The notes under the pieces are model-generated. The model was given only the letters and a program-made list of their open reading frames with translations, did no database searches and was not told the DNA's origin. A DNA stretch of 64,000 nt, from assembly GCF_006489205.2 (NCBI RefSeq), contig NZ_VFYR02000002.1, forward strand, positions 529,278 through 593,277. Direction: 5' to 3'. Shown here piece after piece: positions 1-10,441 of this stretch. The position numbers were made by a program, and so were the translations under genes. This DNA comes from Brevibacterium sp. XM4083. Lineage in GTDB: Bacteria > Actinomycetota > Actinomycetes > Actinomycetales > Brevibacteriaceae. Numbering within the stretch: the stretch's first letter is position 1; each line of letters begins with the position of its first letter.

Positions 1-1827
1 GTCGTAGTCGGTCGAGACGGTCTCGGGGTTGCAGTTGACCATGACGGTCTCGAAGCCTGCCTCCCCGATCGCCATCGTCGCGTGGACGCACGAGTAGTCG
101 AATTCGATGCCCTGACCGATCCGGTTCGGGCCCGACCCGAGGATGAGGACGGCGGGACGCTCCCGCGGGGCGACCTCGGTCTCGGCGTCGTAGCTCGAGT
201 AGTGGTACGGGGTGTGGGCTTCGAACTCTCCCGCGCACGTGTCGACGGTCTTGAAGACGGGGCGGATGCGCAGGGCGTGGCGGATGCCGGTGACGACCTC
301 GGTGGTGAGGCTGCGCAGGCCGGCGATCTGCTCGTCGGAGAACCCGTGGTTCTTCGCGACCCTGAGCACTTCGGCGTCGAGCTCGTCGGCGTCGGCGATG
401 AACTGCGCGACCTCGTTGATGAGCTCGATCTGGTCGAGGAACCACGGGTCGATCCCGCAGGCCTCGTGGACCTCCGCATTGGTCAGGCCCGCGGCGAGCC
501 CGCGCTGGACGGAGTGGATGCGATCGGCGGTGGGGTGGGCGATCCGCTCGAGGAGGGCCTCGCGCACCTCGTCGTCGCTGATGTCGGGCAGGTCCGACCA
601 GTCGAACGAGGAGTCCTTCTGCTCCATCGAGCGCATCGCCTTCTGCAGGGCGGTCGTGAAGTTGCGGCCCAGCGCCATGACCTCGCCGACGGATTTCATC
701 GTCGTCGTCAGGGTCGGGTCGGCGGCGGGGAACTTCTCGAAGGTGAAGCGCGGGATCTTGACGACGACGTAGTCGAGGGTCGGCTCGAAGCTCGCCGGGG
801 TGACCTTCGTGATGTCGTTGGGGATCTCGTCGAGGGAGTAGCCGACGGCGAGCTTGGCCGCCATCTTCGCGATCGGGAAGCCCGTGGCCTTCGACGCCAG
901 CGCCGAGGACCGGGAGACCCGCGGGTTCATCTCGATGACGACGATGCGGCCGGTGGTCGGGTCGACGGCGAACTGGATGTTGCAGCCGCCGGTGTCGACG
1001 CCGACGGCGCGGATGATGTCGATGCCGATGTCGCGCATCGTCTGGTATTCGCGGTCGGTGAGCGTCAGCGACGGGGCGACGGTGATCGAGTCGCCGGTGT
1101 GGACGCCGACGGGGTCGACGTTCTCGATCGAGCACACGACGACGACGTTGTCCTTGTGGTCGCGCATGAGCTCGAGCTCGTACTCCTTCCAGCCGAGGAT
1201 CGACTCCTCGAGGAGGACCTCGGTCGTCAGCGAGTCCGAGAGCCCGGCGCCGGCGATGCGGCGCAGGTCGGTCTCGTCGTAGGCCATGCCCGACCCGAGG
1301 CCGCCCATCGTGAAGGAGGGACGGACGACGAGCGGGTAGCCGAGCTCCGCGGCCCCGGCCAGCGCCTCGTCGAGGGTGTGGCAGATGACGGAGCGGGCCA
1401 CCTCGGCGCCGCATTCCTCGACGATGTCCTTGAACTTCTGGCGGTCCTCACCGCGCTGGATCGCGTCGACGTCGGCGCCGATGAGCTCGACGCCGTACTT
1501 CTCGAGCGTGCCGGCGTCGTGGAGGGCGATCGCGGCGTTGAGCGCGGTCTGCCCGCCGAGGGTCGGAAGGAGGGCGTCGGGGCGCTCCTTGGCGATGATC
1601 GACTCGATGATGTCGGGGTCGATCGGTTCGACGTAGGTGGCGTCGGCGACGTCGGGGTCGGTCATGATCGTCGCGGGGTTCGAGTTGATGAGGATGACGC
1701 GCAGGCCCTCGGACCGGAGCACGCGGCACGCCTGGGTGCCGGAGTAGTCGAACTCGCAGGCCTGTCCGATGACGATGGGACCGGAGCCGATGACGAGGAC
1801 GGATTCGATATCGCTTCTCAGTGGCAT
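1..1827 (-). CDS. carB: Carbamoyl-phosphate synthase large subunit, C-terminal part outside the window
   Basis: The large subunit makes carbamoyl phosphate from bicarbonate, ATP and ammonia delivered by CarA, the first step of pyrimidine and arginine synthesis. The ATG at 1827 follows an AAGGAG ribosome site and opens with [20 protein letters not shown]. The 609 codons present cover the first ATP-grasp half ([13 protein letters not shown], then [19 protein letters not shown]), the oligomerisation region, and the start of the second half ([19 protein letters not shown]). The protein is normally about 1,100 residues, so the break is the window edge and not a truncation. It lies 9 bp downstream of carA and is the last pyr-operon gene seen here. 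Confidence 0.97.
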   Translation of the reverse strand, partial: MPLRSDIESVLVIGSGPIVIGQACEFDYSGTQACRVLRSEGLRVILINSNPATIMTDPDVADATYVEPIDPDIIESIIAKERPDALLPTLGGQTALNAAIALHDAGTLEKYGVELIGADVDAIQRGEDRQKFKDIVEECGAEVARSVICHTLDEALAGAAELGYPLVVRPSFTMGGLGSGMAYDETDLRRIAGAGLSDSLTTEVLLEESILGWKEYELELMRDHKDNVVVVCSIENVDPVGVHTGDSITVAPSLTLTDREYQTMRDIGIDIIRAVGVDTGGCNIQFAVDPTTGRIVVIEMNPRVSRSSALASKATGFPIAKMAAKLAVGYSLDEIPNDITKVTPASFEPTLDYVVVKIPRFTFEKFPAADPTLTTTMKSVGEVMALGRNFTTALQKAMRSMEQKDSSFDWSDLPDISDDEVREALLERIAHPTADRIHSVQRGLAAGLTNAEVHEACGIDPWFLDQIELINEVAQFIADADELDAEVLRVAKNHGFSDEQIAGLRSLTTEVVTGIRHALRIRPVFKTVDTCAGEFEAHTPYHYSSYDAETEVAPRERPAVLILGSGPNRIGQGIEFDYSCVHATMAIGEAGFETVMVNCNPETVSTDYD

Positions 1828-1836
1828 GGGGTCTCC

Positions 1837-2976
1837 TTAGGCGCGGGCGGACATGAGGTCGACGAACCGATCGAACAGGTAGCTCGAATCGTGGGGCCCG
1901 GCCGCTGCCTCGGGGTGGAATTGGACGGAGAACGCGGGGATGTCGAGGCACTGGAGTCCCTCGACGACGTCGTCGTTGAGGCACACGTGGGAGACGGCGA
2001 CGCGGCCGAAGGCCGGGTCCGCCGGGGCCGTGGTCTCCCCCTCGAGCGGGGCGTCGACGGCGAAGCCGTGGTTCTGGGCGGTGATCTCGACCTTCTCGGT
2101 CGTCCGGTCGATGACGGGGACGTTGATGCCGCGGTGGCCGAAGGGCAGCTTGAACGTGCCGAAGCCCAGGGCCCGGCCGAGCAGCTGGTTGCCGAAGCAG
2201 ATGCCGAAGAACGGGATCCGGGCGGTGAGCACCTGCCGCAGCAGTGCGACCTGGTCGTCGGCGGTCGCAGGGTCGCCGGGTCCGTTGGAGAAGAACACCC
2301 CGTCGACGCCGAGGGCCTCGATCTCGGCGAAGGTCACCGAGGCGGGCAGGACGTGGACGTCGATGCCGCGCTCGGCCAGTCGCTGCGGGGTCATCGCCTT
2401 GATTCCGAGGTCGACGGCGGCGACGCTGAACTTCGCCTCACCGACGGCGGGCACGAACTCGGCTGCGGAGACGCTGACCTCCTCGGCGAGCCGGGCCCCG
2501 GCCATCCGCGGGGTCTCGAGCACAGTATCGAGCATGACAGTCGGGTCGAGCTCGGCGGCGGGACCGGAGAAGATCCCCATCCGCATCGCTCCCTTGTCCC
2601 GCAGGTGCAGGGTGAGCGCCCGGGTGTCGACGTCGCTGATGCCGACGATGCCCTCGGACTTCAGCCGCTCGTCGAGGTCGCCCTCGCTGCGCCAGTTCGA
2701 CGAGACGCGGGAGGCGTCGCGCACGACGTAGCCGGCGGCCCAGAAGCGGCGGGACTCGTCGTCGGCGGCGTTGACGCCGGTGTTGCCGATGTGGGGTGCG
2801 GTCTGGATGATGATCTGCCGGTGGTACGACGGATCGGTCAGCGTCTCCTGGTAGCCGGACATCGCGGTGACGAACACGGCTTCGCCGACGGTCTGGCCGA
2901 TCGCGCCGTAGGCGGATCCGGTGAACGTGCGGCCGTCTTCGAGCACGAGGACGGCGGGAGTGGTGGACAGTCTCAT
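1837..2976 (-). CDS. carA: Carbamoyl-phosphate synthase small (glutaminase) subunit
   Basis: This subunit hydrolyses glutamine and channels ammonia to CarB. At 379 residues it has the family length. The N-terminal CPSase domain (about 1-185) contains [16 protein letters not shown] sequence near residue 45. The C-terminal class I amidotransferase domain carries the nucleophile Cys260 in GICFGNQ and His354/Glu356 in FHPEA. The start codon overlaps the stop of the upstream membrane-protein gene in an ATGA, and carB follows after 9 bp. This indicates one pyr transcript under the PyrR site at 6289-6320. Confidence 0.97.
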   Translation of the reverse strand: MRLSTTPAVLVLEDGRTFTGSAYGAIGQTVGEAVFVTAMSGYQETLTDPSYHRQIIIQTAPHIGNTGVNAADDESRRFWAAGYVVRDASRVSSNWRSEGDLDERLKSEGIVGISDVDTRALTLHLRDKGAMRMGIFSGPAAELDPTVMLDTVLETPRMAGARLAEEVSVSAAEFVPAVGEAKFSVAAVDLGIKAMTPQRLAERGIDVHVLPASVTFAEIEALGVDGVFFSNGPGDPATADDQVALLRQVLTARIPFFGICFGNQLLGRALGFGTFKLPFGHRGINVPVIDRTTEKVEITAQNHGFAVDAPLEGETTAPADPAFGRVAVSHVCLNDDVVEGLQCLDIPAFSVQFHPEAAAGPHDSSYLFDRFVDLMSARA

Positions 2977-3467
2977 GATGCCTCTACGATCATCTCTCTG
3001 ATGCGGTTGACGGTGGGGGCGGTGTCGGCGGAGTACCGGGCGCGGAAGCCCGTGTCGACGAGGGTCTCCCCGAGCCTCCAGGTGATGCGGACGATGCCGC
3101 CGCGTTCGACGAACTTCCCGATCATCCCCGAGGTGGTGTCGACGGAGACGATGTCGGAGCGCGGGATGATGAAGTCCTCCCGCCCGGCGAGGTCCATGAT
3201 GACCCCGGCGTCGGTGACGACGAGCTCGCCGCTGGTGCGGATGCCGAGGCCGTGGACGGCGACCCGGTCGAGCGGGTTGCCGGCCGTCGTCGTCGAGACG
3301 TACGAACCGGCCACGGGGTCGGCGATCGGGGTGATGCCGAGGCCGGGCTTGACGGGGGCGGCGACGTCGGTCTGTCGGCTCTTGCGCCGCGACCAGCCCC
3401 AGGTCAGGGCGAGGAGGATGAGGAGGAGGATGCCTGCGATGATGAGGACGCTCACTGTTCGGTCCAT
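2973..3467 (-). CDS. Membrane-anchored protein of the pyr operon (Rv1382-like)
   Basis: The 164-residue protein has one N-terminal membrane helix (about 5-25) followed by basic residues and a soluble domain rich in beta-type sequence ([14 protein letters not shown], then [16 protein letters not shown]), which resembles the pleckstrin-homology-like domains of small bacterial membrane proteins. The ATG at 3467 lies inside the end of pyrC (16-bp overlap), and its stop overlaps carA in ATGA. Mycobacterium tuberculosis has an export/membrane protein gene (Rv1382) at the same place between pyrC and carA, so the position is conserved. No enzymatic motif is visible. A role in the membrane or in tethering pyrimidine enzymes would be speculation. 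Confidence 0.85.
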   Translation of the reverse strand: MDRTVSVLIIAGILLLILLALTWGWSRRKSRQTDVAAPVKPGLGITPIADPVAGSYVSTTTAGNPLDRVAVHGLGIRTSGELVVTDAGVIMDLAGREDFIIPRSDIVSVDTTSGMIGKFVERGGIVRITWRLGETLVDTGFRARYSADTAPTVNRIREMIVEAS

Positions 3468-4762
3468 GACGCTCCTGCCGGATGGGGGGTGGTGAGTTCG
3501 CCGTCTGCGAGCACGCGGTGCCCGTAGAAGAACGTGTCGGTGATCGCGGTGGCGACCTCGAGCCCGGCGAAGGGGTTGTTCCTGCCCTTCGTCGCGTGGT
3601 CGGCCGGGACGATCGTGTGCGGGGCGTTCGGGTCGATGAGCACGAGGTTCGCGCTCGCGCCCGTCTCGAGGCTGCCGTGGCCGGTGGCGCCGGTGATCCG
3701 GGCGGGGGCCTGGGACATCACCCGGGCGATGTCGCCGAAGTCGAAGTCGTAGTCGCGCATCGCCTCGACGACGATGGGCAGGGCGGTCTCCATGCCGACC
3801 ATGCCCATGGCCGCCGCCGACCATTCGCTGCACTTGTGTTCGGCGGTGTGCGGGGCGTGGTCGGTGCCGATGACGTCGATCGTGCCGTCGGCCAGCGCCT
3901 CCCGCAGGGCGGTGACGTCGCGCTGCGTGCGCAGCGGCGGGTTGACCTTGTAGACGGGGTCGAAGGTGCGCACGAGTTCGTCGGTGAGCATGAGGTGGTG
4001 CGGTGTGACCTCGGCGGTGACCTGGACTCCGCGGGACTTCGCCCAGCGGACGATGTCGACGCTGCCAGCGGTCGAGACGTGGCAGATGTGGAGGCGGGAG
4101 CCGACGTGTTCGGCGAGCAGCACGTCGCGGGCGATGATCGACTCCTCGGCGACCGCCGGCCAGCCGGGCAGGCCGAGTTCGGCCGAGACCACGCCCTCGT
4201 TCATCTGCGCGCCCTCGGTGAGCCGGGGCTCCTGCGCGTGCTGGGCGATGACGCCGTCGAAGGTCTTGACGTATTCGAGGGCCCGGCGCATGAGCAGCGG
4301 ATCGGAGACGCAGATCCCGTCGTCGGAGAAGATCCGCACGCGGGCCTCCGAGCGGGCCATCGCGCCGAGTTCGGCGAGCTGCCTGCCCTCGAGTCCGATG
4401 GTCACGGCGCCGATGGGCACGACCTCGGTGAAGCCGGCGCTGCGGCCCAGCCGGTGGACCTGTTCGACGACGCCGGCGGTGTCGGCCACGGGGGCGGTGT
4501 TCGCCATCGCGTGGACGCACGTGTACCCGCCGGCGGCGGCGGACCGGGAGCCGGTGAGCACCGTCTCCGCGTCCTCCTTGCCGGGTTCGCGCAGGTGGGT
4601 GTGCATGTCGACGAGGCCGGGCAGGGCGATGAGCCCGGTGGCGTCGATGACCTCGGGGTCGGGCCCGAGGAGGTCGGGGTCGACGAACGCGCCGTCGGAG
4701 ATCGCGATGTCGGCGCGTCCGCGGCCGAGCACGTCGGCACCTGTGATGAGGTAGTCAGTCAA
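3452..4762 (-). CDS. pyrC: Dihydroorotase
   Basis: Dihydroorotase cyclises carbamoyl-aspartate to dihydroorotate. The 436-residue protein is a type I enzyme of the amidohydrolase superfamily. The metal and catalytic residues can be read directly: His54 and His56 in [10 protein letters not shown], Asp148 in FSDDG, His175, His228 in HICHVSTAG, and Asp301 in GTDHAPHT. Their spacing matches the known Bacillus type I enzyme. The start overlaps the end of pyrB by 8 bp, so translation is coupled to it. It acts in the cytoplasm, third in the pathway after CarAB and PyrB. Confidence 0.96.
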   Translation of the reverse strand: MTDYLITGADVLGRGRADIAISDGAFVDPDLLGPDPEVIDATGLIALPGLVDMHTHLREPGKEDAETVLTGSRSAAAGGYTCVHAMANTAPVADTAGVVEQVHRLGRSAGFTEVVPIGAVTIGLEGRQLAELGAMARSEARVRIFSDDGICVSDPLLMRRALEYVKTFDGVIAQHAQEPRLTEGAQMNEGVVSAELGLPGWPAVAEESIIARDVLLAEHVGSRLHICHVSTAGSVDIVRWAKSRGVQVTAEVTPHHLMLTDELVRTFDPVYKVNPPLRTQRDVTALREALADGTIDVIGTDHAPHTAEHKCSEWSAAAMGMVGMETALPIVVEAMRDYDFDFGDIARVMSQAPARITGATGHGSLETGASANLVLIDPNAPHTIVPADHATKGRNNPFAGLEVATAITDTFFYGHRVLADGELTTPHPAGASWTEQ

Positions 4763-5735
4763 TGGTCTCCTCCTGACCGGTCAGCAGGCGGTAGAGCACC
4801 GCCATGCGCACGCTCACACCGTTCTCGACCTGGTCGAGGACGAGGGCGCGGGGTGAGTCCGCGGCGGCCGCGGAGATCTCGAAGCCCCGGTTCATCGGCC
4901 CGGGGTGCATGATGAAGGCGGACTCCGGCAGGGCCCGCAGGCGGGCCTCGCTCAGTCCCCACAGGCGCGCGTACTCGCGGGCGTTGGGGAAGAACGACTC
5001 GTGCATCCGCTCGTGCTGGACCCGCAGCATCATCACCGCGTCGAAGTCCTGGCCGGCGATCGCCTCGTCGAGGTCGTAGTGGATCGTCACCGGCCACGTC
5101 TCCGCACCCCAGGGCAGGAGCGTGGGCGGGGCGATGAGGTGGACGTCGGCGCCGAGGCGGTCGAGCAGGTGGACGTTCGACCGGGCCACCCGGGAGTGGA
5201 GGATGTCGCCGACGATCGCCACGGTGGCGCCGTCGAGTCCCTTCCCGCGAGGTCCGTCCTTGACCGCCCCCGACGCGGGGAAGCCGCCCAGCGCCCGACG
5301 CAGGGTGAAGGCGTCGAGCAGGGCCTGCGTGGGGTGTTCGTGGGTGCCGTCCCCGGCGTTGACGACGGGGACGTCGATCCAGCCGGTGTCGGCGAGGCGC
5401 TGCGCGGTGCCGGCGGCGGAGTGGCGGACGACGATCGCGTCGGCACCCATCGCGGAGATCGTCTGGACGGTGTCCTGGAGGCTCTCGCCCTTCGACACCG
5501 AGGAGCCCTTCGCGGAGAAGTTGAGGACGTCGGCGGACAGGCGCTTCGCGGCGGCTTCGAAGGAGAGCCGGGTGCGGGTCGAGTCCTCGAAGAAGAGGTT
5601 GACGACGGTGCGGCCGCGCAGCACGGGCAGCTTCTTCACCTCGCGCTCACCGACCTGCGCCATCTCCTCGGCGATGTCGAGGATCGCGACGGCGTCCTCA
5701 CGGGTCAGCGACGCGGTGTCGAGGAGGTGCTTCAT
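4755..5735 (-). CDS. pyrB: Aspartate carbamoyltransferase catalytic subunit
   Basis: This enzyme condenses carbamoyl phosphate with aspartate. The 326-residue protein has the carbamoyl-phosphate binding motif STRTR at residues 52-56 ([13 protein letters not shown]) and HPTQ at 134-137 ([13 protein letters not shown]). No regulatory-chain pyrI gene is nearby, as is usual for actinobacteria, where control is placed on the mRNA through PyrR. The start overlaps the pyrR stop in an ATGA and its end overlaps pyrC, so pyrR, pyrB and pyrC are tightly coupled. Confidence 0.97.
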   Translation of the reverse strand: MKHLLDTASLTREDAVAILDIAEEMAQVGEREVKKLPVLRGRTVVNLFFEDSTRTRLSFEAAAKRLSADVLNFSAKGSSVSKGESLQDTVQTISAMGADAIVVRHSAAGTAQRLADTGWIDVPVVNAGDGTHEHPTQALLDAFTLRRALGGFPASGAVKDGPRGKGLDGATVAIVGDILHSRVARSNVHLLDRLGADVHLIAPPTLLPWGAETWPVTIHYDLDEAIAGQDFDAVMMLRVQHERMHESFFPNAREYARLWGLSEARLRALPESAFIMHPGPMNRGFEISAAAADSPRALVLDQVENGVSVRMAVLYRLLTGQEETID

Positions 5736-6283
5736 TCGCGGCCTCCGGAGATCGTCACGGCGTCGGTTCCGTCGATCTCGGCGAGCGAGACGTTGACGCG
5801 TTCGCTGCTCGAGGTGGGGAGGTTCTTGCCGACGTGGTCGGCGCGGATCGGCAGGTCCCGGTGGCCGCGGTCGACGAGGACGGCCAGGCGCACCTTGGCG
5901 GGGCGTCCGAGGTCCGAGAGCGCGTCGAGGGCGGCGCGGATCGTCCGACCCGAGAAGAGGACGTCGTCGACGAGGACGACGGTGGTCCCGTCGACGCCCT
6001 CCCCGGGGATGTCGGTGGGGGCCGGTGCCCGGTAGGCATTCGAGCGCAGGTCATCGCGGTACATCGTGATGTCGAGGCTGCCGACGAGTCCCGGAGCGCC
6101 CTGCGGACGGTCGGAGATGTCGGCGATGAGCTCGCCGAGGCGGGTGGCCAGGGGGACTCCGCGGCGGGGAATGCCGAGGAGGACGAGATCGTCGGTGCCC
6201 TTGTTGCCTTCGATGATCTCGTGGGCGATGCGGGTCATCGCCCGCCGCATGTCTGCGGCATCGAGCACTGTTCGCTCAGTCAT
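5732..6283 (-). CDS. pyrR: Bifunctional pyr operon RNA-binding regulator / uracil phosphoribosyltransferase
   Basis: PyrR binds a hairpin in pyr mRNA when UMP is high and can also convert uracil plus PRPP to UMP. The 183-residue protein carries the PRPP-binding signature [13 protein letters not shown] at about 102-114. It is the first gene of the operon. The ATG at 6283 follows an AGAAGGG ribosome site that lies at the end of the PyrR target hairpin (6289-6320). Repression by blocking translation initiation, as shown for mycobacterial PyrR, is therefore more likely here than transcription attenuation. Confidence 0.96.
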   Translation of the reverse strand: MTERTVLDAADMRRAMTRIAHEIIEGNKGTDDLVLLGIPRRGVPLATRLGELIADISDRPQGAPGLVGSLDITMYRDDLRSNAYRAPAPTDIPGEGVDGTTVVLVDDVLFSGRTIRAALDALSDLGRPAKVRLAVLVDRGHRDLPIRADHVGKNLPTSSSERVNVSLAEIDGTDAVTISGGRE

Positions 6284-6288
6284 ATCTG

Positions 6289-6320
6289 CCCTTCTCCGCC
6301 TCTCGGGACGGTGGTTAAAG
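6289..6320 (-). promoter_or_regulatory. PyrR-binding hairpin in the pyr mRNA leader
   Basis: On the minus strand the leader reads CCGTCC-CGAGA-GGCGG, a bulged stem (CC and CCG paired to GG and CGG around an unpaired T) with the loop CGAGA. It is preceded by TTTAAC and followed by AGAAGGG and the pyrR ATG. The TCCnGnGAGG core is the established PyrR anti-antiterminator consensus. No terminator follows it, and the ribosome site overlaps its 3' flank, so translational control is inferred. Confidence 0.8.
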
Positions 6321-6335
6321 GAGCGTGGTGTGCTC

Positions 6336-6341
6336 AGTCTA
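6336..6341 (-). promoter_or_regulatory. Likely -10 element of the pyr operon promoter
   Basis: TAGACT on the minus strand fits the actinobacterial sigma-70 -10 pattern TAnnnT and lies 53 bases before the pyrR start, upstream of the PyrR hairpin. No good -35 is visible at 16-18 bp. Confidence 0.45.
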
Positions 6342-6373
6342 GCGCGCGCCTGCGCCGGCCCGAGCGGTGGGTC

Positions 6374-6402
6374 CGCTGCGCCCGGCGAGTGCGGGCGCAG
6401 CG
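6374..6402 (-). terminator. Hairpin terminator after nusB
   Basis: A perfect 11-bp inverted repeat (CGCTGCGCCCG and its complement) with a 7-base loop starts 2 bp after the nusB stop codon. It separates the aro-efp-nusB transcript from the pyr operon. There is no T-run, as is common for actinobacterial hairpins. Confidence 0.65.
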
Positions 6403-6404
6403 AC

Positions 6405-6812
6405 TCACGTCAGCGTCGGTTTGACGTCGAGGATGCGCGAGAGCAGACCCGAGACGAAGCCCGGGGAGTCGTCGGTCGAGAACTGCTTCGCGAGCATCTT
6501 CGCCTCGTCGATCGCGGCAGTGTCGGGAACCTCGTCGTTGAAGAGGATCTCCCACGTGCCGATCTCGAGCAGCGCCCGGTCGACGGCCGGCATCCGGTCG
6601 ATCGTCCAGCCCTCCGAGTAGGTGGAGATGATCTCGTCGATCTCCTCGCGGTGGGACTTCACGCCGTCGACGATCTCGACGGCGTAGGCCTTCATCGGGT
6701 AGTCGGGGTCGTTCGACCGCATGGCCACGACCTCGTCGATGTCGAGTCCCCGCTGTCCCGCTTCGAAGAGGAGCTCGAGGGCCCGGCGCCGGGCCCGGGT
6801 GCGTGCTCCCAC
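6405..6812 (-). CDS. nusB: Transcription antitermination factor NusB
   Basis: NusB joins NusE (S10) on boxA RNA in rRNA antitermination complexes. The 135-residue protein matches the all-helical family in length and sequence ([12 protein letters not shown] near the N-terminus, [20 protein letters not shown] in the middle, [12 protein letters not shown] near the C-terminus). It starts with GTG at 6812, directly abutting the efp stop codon at 6813, so the two genes are cotranscribed. The efp-nusB pair is conserved in actinobacteria. Confidence 0.95.
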   Translation of the reverse strand: MGARTRARRRALELLFEAGQRGLDIDEVVAMRSNDPDYPMKAYAVEIVDGVKSHREEIDEIISTYSEGWTIDRMPAVDRALLEIGTWEILFNDEVPDTAAIDEAKMLAKQFSTDDSPGFVSGLLSRILDVKPTLT

Positions 6813-7373
6813 TTACTTGACGCGGCCGAGGTAGTCACCCGTGCGGGTGTCGACCTTGATCTTCGTGCCCTCTTCGAGGAAGAGCGGGACCTGGATCTCG
6901 TAGCCGGTCTCCAGGGTCGCGGGCTTCGATCCGCCGGTCGAGCGGTCGCCCTGGAGGCCCGGTTCGGTGTGGGAGATCGTCAGCTCGACGGAGGCCGGGA
7001 GCTCGACCGACAGCGGGGTGCCGTCGTGGAAGGAGACCTGGAGCTCCTGGTTCTCGAGCATGTAGTTCGCGGCGTCGGCGACGAGGCTCGCGGGGATGGT
7101 CACCTGGTCGTAGTCCTTGGCGTCCATGAAGACGTAGTCGGAGCCGTCGTGGTAGAGGTACTGCATGTCGCGGCGGTCGACGTTGGCGGTCTCGACCTTG
7201 GTGCCGGCGTTGAACGTCTTGTCGATGATCTTGCCGGAGATCACGTGCTTGAGCTTGGTGCGGACGAACGCGGGACCCTTGCCGGGCTTGACGTGCTGGA
7301 ACTCCAGCACCTGCCACAGCTGGTTGTCGAGGTTGAGCACGAGGCCGTTCTTCAGGTCGTTCGTTGTCGCCAC
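6813..7373 (-). CDS. efp: Elongation factor P
   Basis: EF-P relieves ribosomes stalled at proline runs. The chosen GTG start at 7373 gives 186 residues beginning [10 protein letters not shown], the family-typical N-terminus, with an AAGGA ribosome site 7 bases upstream. A longer in-frame reading from 7391 would add six residues that contain the ribosome site itself. The tip loop that contacts the tRNA is KPGKGPAF with Lys32. The OB domains extend to the end ([11 protein letters not shown]). A promoter-like pair lies at 7447-7476, so efp-nusB can be expressed apart from the aro genes. Confidence 0.95.
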   Translation of the reverse strand: MATTNDLKNGLVLNLDNQLWQVLEFQHVKPGKGPAFVRTKLKHVISGKIIDKTFNAGTKVETANVDRRDMQYLYHDGSDYVFMDAKDYDQVTIPASLVADAANYMLENQELQVSFHDGTPLSVELPASVELTISHTEPGLQGDRSTGGSKPATLETGYEIQVPLFLEEGTKIKVDTRTGDYLGRVK

Positions 7374-7446
7374 TAATCCGTCCTTCTTCACATCATGCCC
7401 CGCACGATGCGGTCGTGTCAGGGGGCGGCGGTTTCGCCAATGAGCG

Positions 7447-7476
7447 ATTCTAGCAAGCCCGCACTGCCACTGTCAT
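7447..7476 (-). promoter_or_regulatory. Promoter upstream of efp
   Basis: On the minus strand, ATGACA (7471-7476) and TAGAAT (7447-7452) are separated by 18 bp. They match the -35 and -10 consensus at 5/6 and 5/6. The element lies in the 129-bp gap between aroB and efp, about 75 bases before the efp start. Confidence 0.6.
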
Positions 7477-7502
7477 ACGCGCTCAGGGAGCGCCCCCGTC
7501 GC

Positions 7503-8615
7503 TCACGCGCCGGGCCCGAGCAGCCTGCGCGGGGAGTCCTCGCCGATCTCCTGGTACGCGGTGTGGAGGAGGGAGACGTCGGGGATCTCGACGGTCGTGG
7601 GCTGACCGATGTCGCTCAGCAGCACCATGCGCAGCATCGACCCGCGGGCCTTCTTGTCCCGTTTCATCGTGTCGAGCAGCTGCGGCCACACGTCGGCACG
7701 GTACCCGGTGGGCAGGCCGAGCTTGGTGAGCAGCTCACGGTGGAGGTCGACGACCTCGGCGGGAAGGTTCTTCACCATCGCCGCGACTTCGGCGGCGAAG
7801 ACCATGCCGACGGACACGGCCGCGCCGTGGCGCCACTGGTAGCGCTCCTTGTGCTCGATCGCGTGGCCGAGGGTGTGGCCGTAGTTGAGGATCTCGCGGC
7901 GCCCGGCCTCCGTGAAGTCGTCGGCGACGACCTCGGCCTTCACGGCGATCGCCCGTTCGATGAGTTCGCGGAGCACGGGTCCCTTGACGTCGGCGATCTC
8001 CTCCTTCGTGTGGTCGCGGAGGAGGTCGAGGATGACGGGGTCGGCGATGAAGCCGGCCTTGACGACCTCGGCGAGCCCGGTGAAGAGTTCGTTCTCCGGC
8101 AGGGTGGACAGCGTGTCGAGGTCCACGAGGACGCCGGCGGGGGCGTGGAAGGAGCCGACGAGGTTCTTGCCCTCGGCCGTGTTGATCCCGGTCTTCCCGC
8201 CGATCGCGGCGTCGACCATGCCGAGGACCGTCGTGGGGATGTGGATGACGCGGATCCCGCGCAGCCACGTCGCGGCGACGAATCCGCCGAGGTCGCTCAC
8301 CGCTCCCCCGCCGACGGTGACGATCGCGTCGGTGCGGGTGAAGTCGGACTGTCCGAGCACCTGCCAGCAGAAGGCGGCGACCTGGATGTGCTTGGCCTCC
8401 TCGGCGTCGGGGATCTCCGCGACGATCGCGTCGAGTCCCGTCGCGCCGAGGTCGTCGCGCACCGCCTCGCCCGTCGAGCGCAGGGCGCGGGGGTGGACGA
8501 CGAGGACCTTCTCGACCTGGGGTCCGAGCAGGTCGGGCAGCTGCCCGAGCAGTCCCTGACCGACGAGCACCGGGTAGCGGCCTCCGGCGTCGACGTCGAT
8601 GGTGGTCACGGTCAT
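7503..8615 (-). CDS. aroB: 3-dehydroquinate synthase
   Basis: AroB converts DAHP to 3-dehydroquinate, the second step of the shikimate pathway. The 370-residue length is standard. Family motifs are visible: VGGGAVSDLGGFVAATWLRG (NAD-binding glycine-rich region), PTTVLGMVDAAIGGKTGIN, and the metal-ligand segment NYGHTLGHAIE near residue 250. Its start overlaps the aroK stop in an ATGA. It is the last aro gene before efp. Confidence 0.96.
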   Translation of the reverse strand: MTVTTIDVDAGGRYPVLVGQGLLGQLPDLLGPQVEKVLVVHPRALRSTGEAVRDDLGATGLDAIVAEIPDAEEAKHIQVAAFCWQVLGQSDFTRTDAIVTVGGGAVSDLGGFVAATWLRGIRVIHIPTTVLGMVDAAIGGKTGINTAEGKNLVGSFHAPAGVLVDLDTLSTLPENELFTGLAEVVKAGFIADPVILDLLRDHTKEEIADVKGPVLRELIERAIAVKAEVVADDFTEAGRREILNYGHTLGHAIEHKERYQWRHGAAVSVGMVFAAEVAAMVKNLPAEVVDLHRELLTKLGLPTGYRADVWPQLLDTMKRDKKARGSMLRMVLLSDIGQPTTVEIPDVSLLHTAYQEIGEDSPRRLLGPGA

Positions 8616-9235
8616 GGGGTCTCCTTGGTCTGCTGGTACTTCGCGTAGTCCTCGGCCCGCTGGAGGCCGGTGAGGACGTCGACGATGCGGTTGACGACGG
8701 TCGAGGGCGGTGAGTTCGAGGCATGGACGCGGAACGTCGCCACCTGCTGGTAGAGGGGTTCGCGTTCGGCGACGAGGGCGAGCCAGTTCTCCACCGGGGA
8801 GCCGGCACCGCGCAGCAGCGGCCGGTGCGGGGCGTTGAGCCGCGGGGCCACGGTCTCGGTGTCGATGTCGATGTGGACGACCTTGATCGCGGGGTGGAGC
8901 AGCTGCGCGCGGGTCCCGGAGTTGAGGATCGCTCCCCCGCCGAGGGAGACGATGCCGGGGCGGTCGAGGAGGCGGCGCAGCGCCCGGCGCACGACTTCGC
9001 GTTCGAGGCGGCGGAAGTGGTCCTCACCGCGTTCGACGAAGATGTCGGCGATGACGCCGTGGCGGTCGACGATGTTCGCGTCGGTGTCCGTCAGGGGCAG
9101 GCCCAGCCGGTCGGCGAGGAGCCGGCCGATCGTCGACTTCCCCGCCGCCGGCGGTCCGGTGAGCACGATGCGCGAGTGCGCGGCGGGCACCGGTTCGAGC
9201 GGCGGAACGGGTTTCGGAAGCGGGTGCTCGCTCAT
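8612..9235 (-). CDS. aroK: Shikimate kinase
   Basis: This kinase phosphorylates shikimate with ATP. The 207-residue protein has Walker [10 protein letters not shown] at 27-35, the shikimate-binding FRRLEREV segment and SLGGGAIL. The first 20 or so residues are a proline-rich extension not needed by the family (about 170 residues). The ATG at 9235 overlaps the aroC stop in ATGA, which favours the long start. Its own end overlaps aroB, so aroC-aroK-aroB are translationally coupled. Confidence 0.95.
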   Translation of the reverse strand: MSEHPLPKPVPPLEPVPAAHSRIVLTGPPAAGKSTIGRLLADRLGLPLTDTDANIVDRHGVIADIFVERGEDHFRRLEREVVRRALRRLLDRPGIVSLGGGAILNSGTRAQLLHPAIKVVHIDIDTETVAPRLNAPHRPLLRGAGSPVENWLALVAEREPLYQQVATFRVHASNSPPSTVVNRIVDVLTGLQRAEDYAKYQQTKETP

Positions 9236-10431
9236 CGTCCGATGCGCAGGTTCTCCGGGATGGCGGCGAGGTAGCCCTCCAGGTTCCGCTTCGTCTCGGC
9301 CACCGAGTCGCCGCCGAACTTCTCGACGACCGCCTCGGCGAGGACGAGGGCGACCATCGCCTCGGCGACGACGCCGGCGGCGGGCACGGCGCAGACATCC
9401 GAGCGCTGGTGGTTGGCCTTCGCCGGCTCCCCGGTGACGACGTCGACGGTCGACAGGGCGCGGGGCACGGTGGCGATCGGCTTCATCGCCGCGCGCACGC
9501 GCAGCGGCTCACCCGTCGACATGCCGCCCTCGGTCCCGCCGGCGCGGTTGCTCGCCCGGTGGTAGCCGGAGGCGCCGACGAGGATCTCGTCGTGGGCGGC
9601 GGATCCGGGGCGGGCGGCAGTGAGGAAGCCGTCGCCGACCTCGACGCCCTTGATCGCCTGGACGCCCATGAGGGCACCGGCGAGGCGGGAGTCGAGGCGA
9701 CGGTCCCAGTGCACGTGGGAGCCGAGGCCCGGCGGGAGGTCGTAGGCGAGGACCTCGACGACTCCGCCGAGGGTGTCCCCGGCCTTCTTCGCCGCGTCGA
9801 TCTCCGCGACCATCCGGGTCGAGAGCGCCGGATCGAAGCTGCGGACGGGGTCGCCGTCGAGGGTGTCGACGTCACTGGCGCGTGGCAGCGGGGCGTCGGC
9901 GCCGGGGGCGTTCTCGACGCCGCCGATCGCCACCGTGTGCGAGACGAGGGTGATGCCGAGTTCGCCGAGGAACTTCGCGGCCACGGTGCCCAGCGCCACG
10001 CGCATCGCCGTCTCCCGGGCCGAGGCGCGTTCGAGGACGGGGCGGGCCTCGTCGAAGCCGTACTTCTGCATCCCGACGATGTCGGCATGGCCGGGGCGGG
10101 GGCGGGTGAGCGGGGCGTTGCGGGCCTGACCGTCGAGGTCGGACTCGTCGATCGCGTCGGCGCTCATCACCGTCTCCCATTTGGGCCATTCGGTGTTGCC
10201 GACCTCGATCGCCACCGGCGAGCCGAGGGTCTTCGCGTGGCGGACGCCGCCGAGGATCCGGACCTCGTCGGCCTCGAACTTCATGCGTGCGCCCCGGCCA
10301 TAGCCGAGCCTGCGCCTGGCGAGGTTGACGCGGATGTCGTCCCTGGTGATGGGGATGTGGGCGGGCAGCCCCTCAATGATCCCGATCAGCGCTTCGCCGT
10401 GGGATTCGCCTGCAGTCAGCCATCTCAACAT
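9232..10431 (-). CDS. aroC: Chorismate synthase
   Basis: AroC converts EPSP to chorismate using reduced FMN. The 399-residue protein begins [18 protein letters not shown], as expected, and carries [11 protein letters not shown] and the [12 protein letters not shown] region. TAGAAT lies 7 bases before the ATG and there is no separate ribosome site, so a leaderless transcript starting at aroC is possible inside the larger operon. The C-terminal end overlaps aroK. Confidence 0.96.
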   Translation of the reverse strand: MLRWLTAGESHGEALIGIIEGLPAHIPITRDDIRVNLARRRLGYGRGARMKFEADEVRILGGVRHAKTLGSPVAIEVGNTEWPKWETVMSADAIDESDLDGQARNAPLTRPRPGHADIVGMQKYGFDEARPVLERASARETAMRVALGTVAAKFLGELGITLVSHTVAIGGVENAPGADAPLPRASDVDTLDGDPVRSFDPALSTRMVAEIDAAKKAGDTLGGVVEVLAYDLPPGLGSHVHWDRRLDSRLAGALMGVQAIKGVEVGDGFLTAARPGSAAHDEILVGASGYHRASNRAGGTEGGMSTGEPLRVRAAMKPIATVPRALSTVDVVTGEPAKANHQRSDVCAVPAAGVVAEAMVALVLAEAVVEKFGGDSVAETKRNLEGYLAAIPENLRIGR

Positions 10432-10441
10432 TCCACCGATT

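Noticed and set aside
1..1827. Truncated carB as a pseudogene
   Set aside because: The frame is open to the window edge with all N-terminal motifs present, so it is simply cut by the window.
82..3495. Very long plus-strand open frame opposite carB, carA and the small membrane protein gene
   Set aside because: Its translation is Val/Asp/Gly/Arg-rich without family motifs, and the opposite strand encodes clear CarA/CarB. It is a codon-bias shadow.
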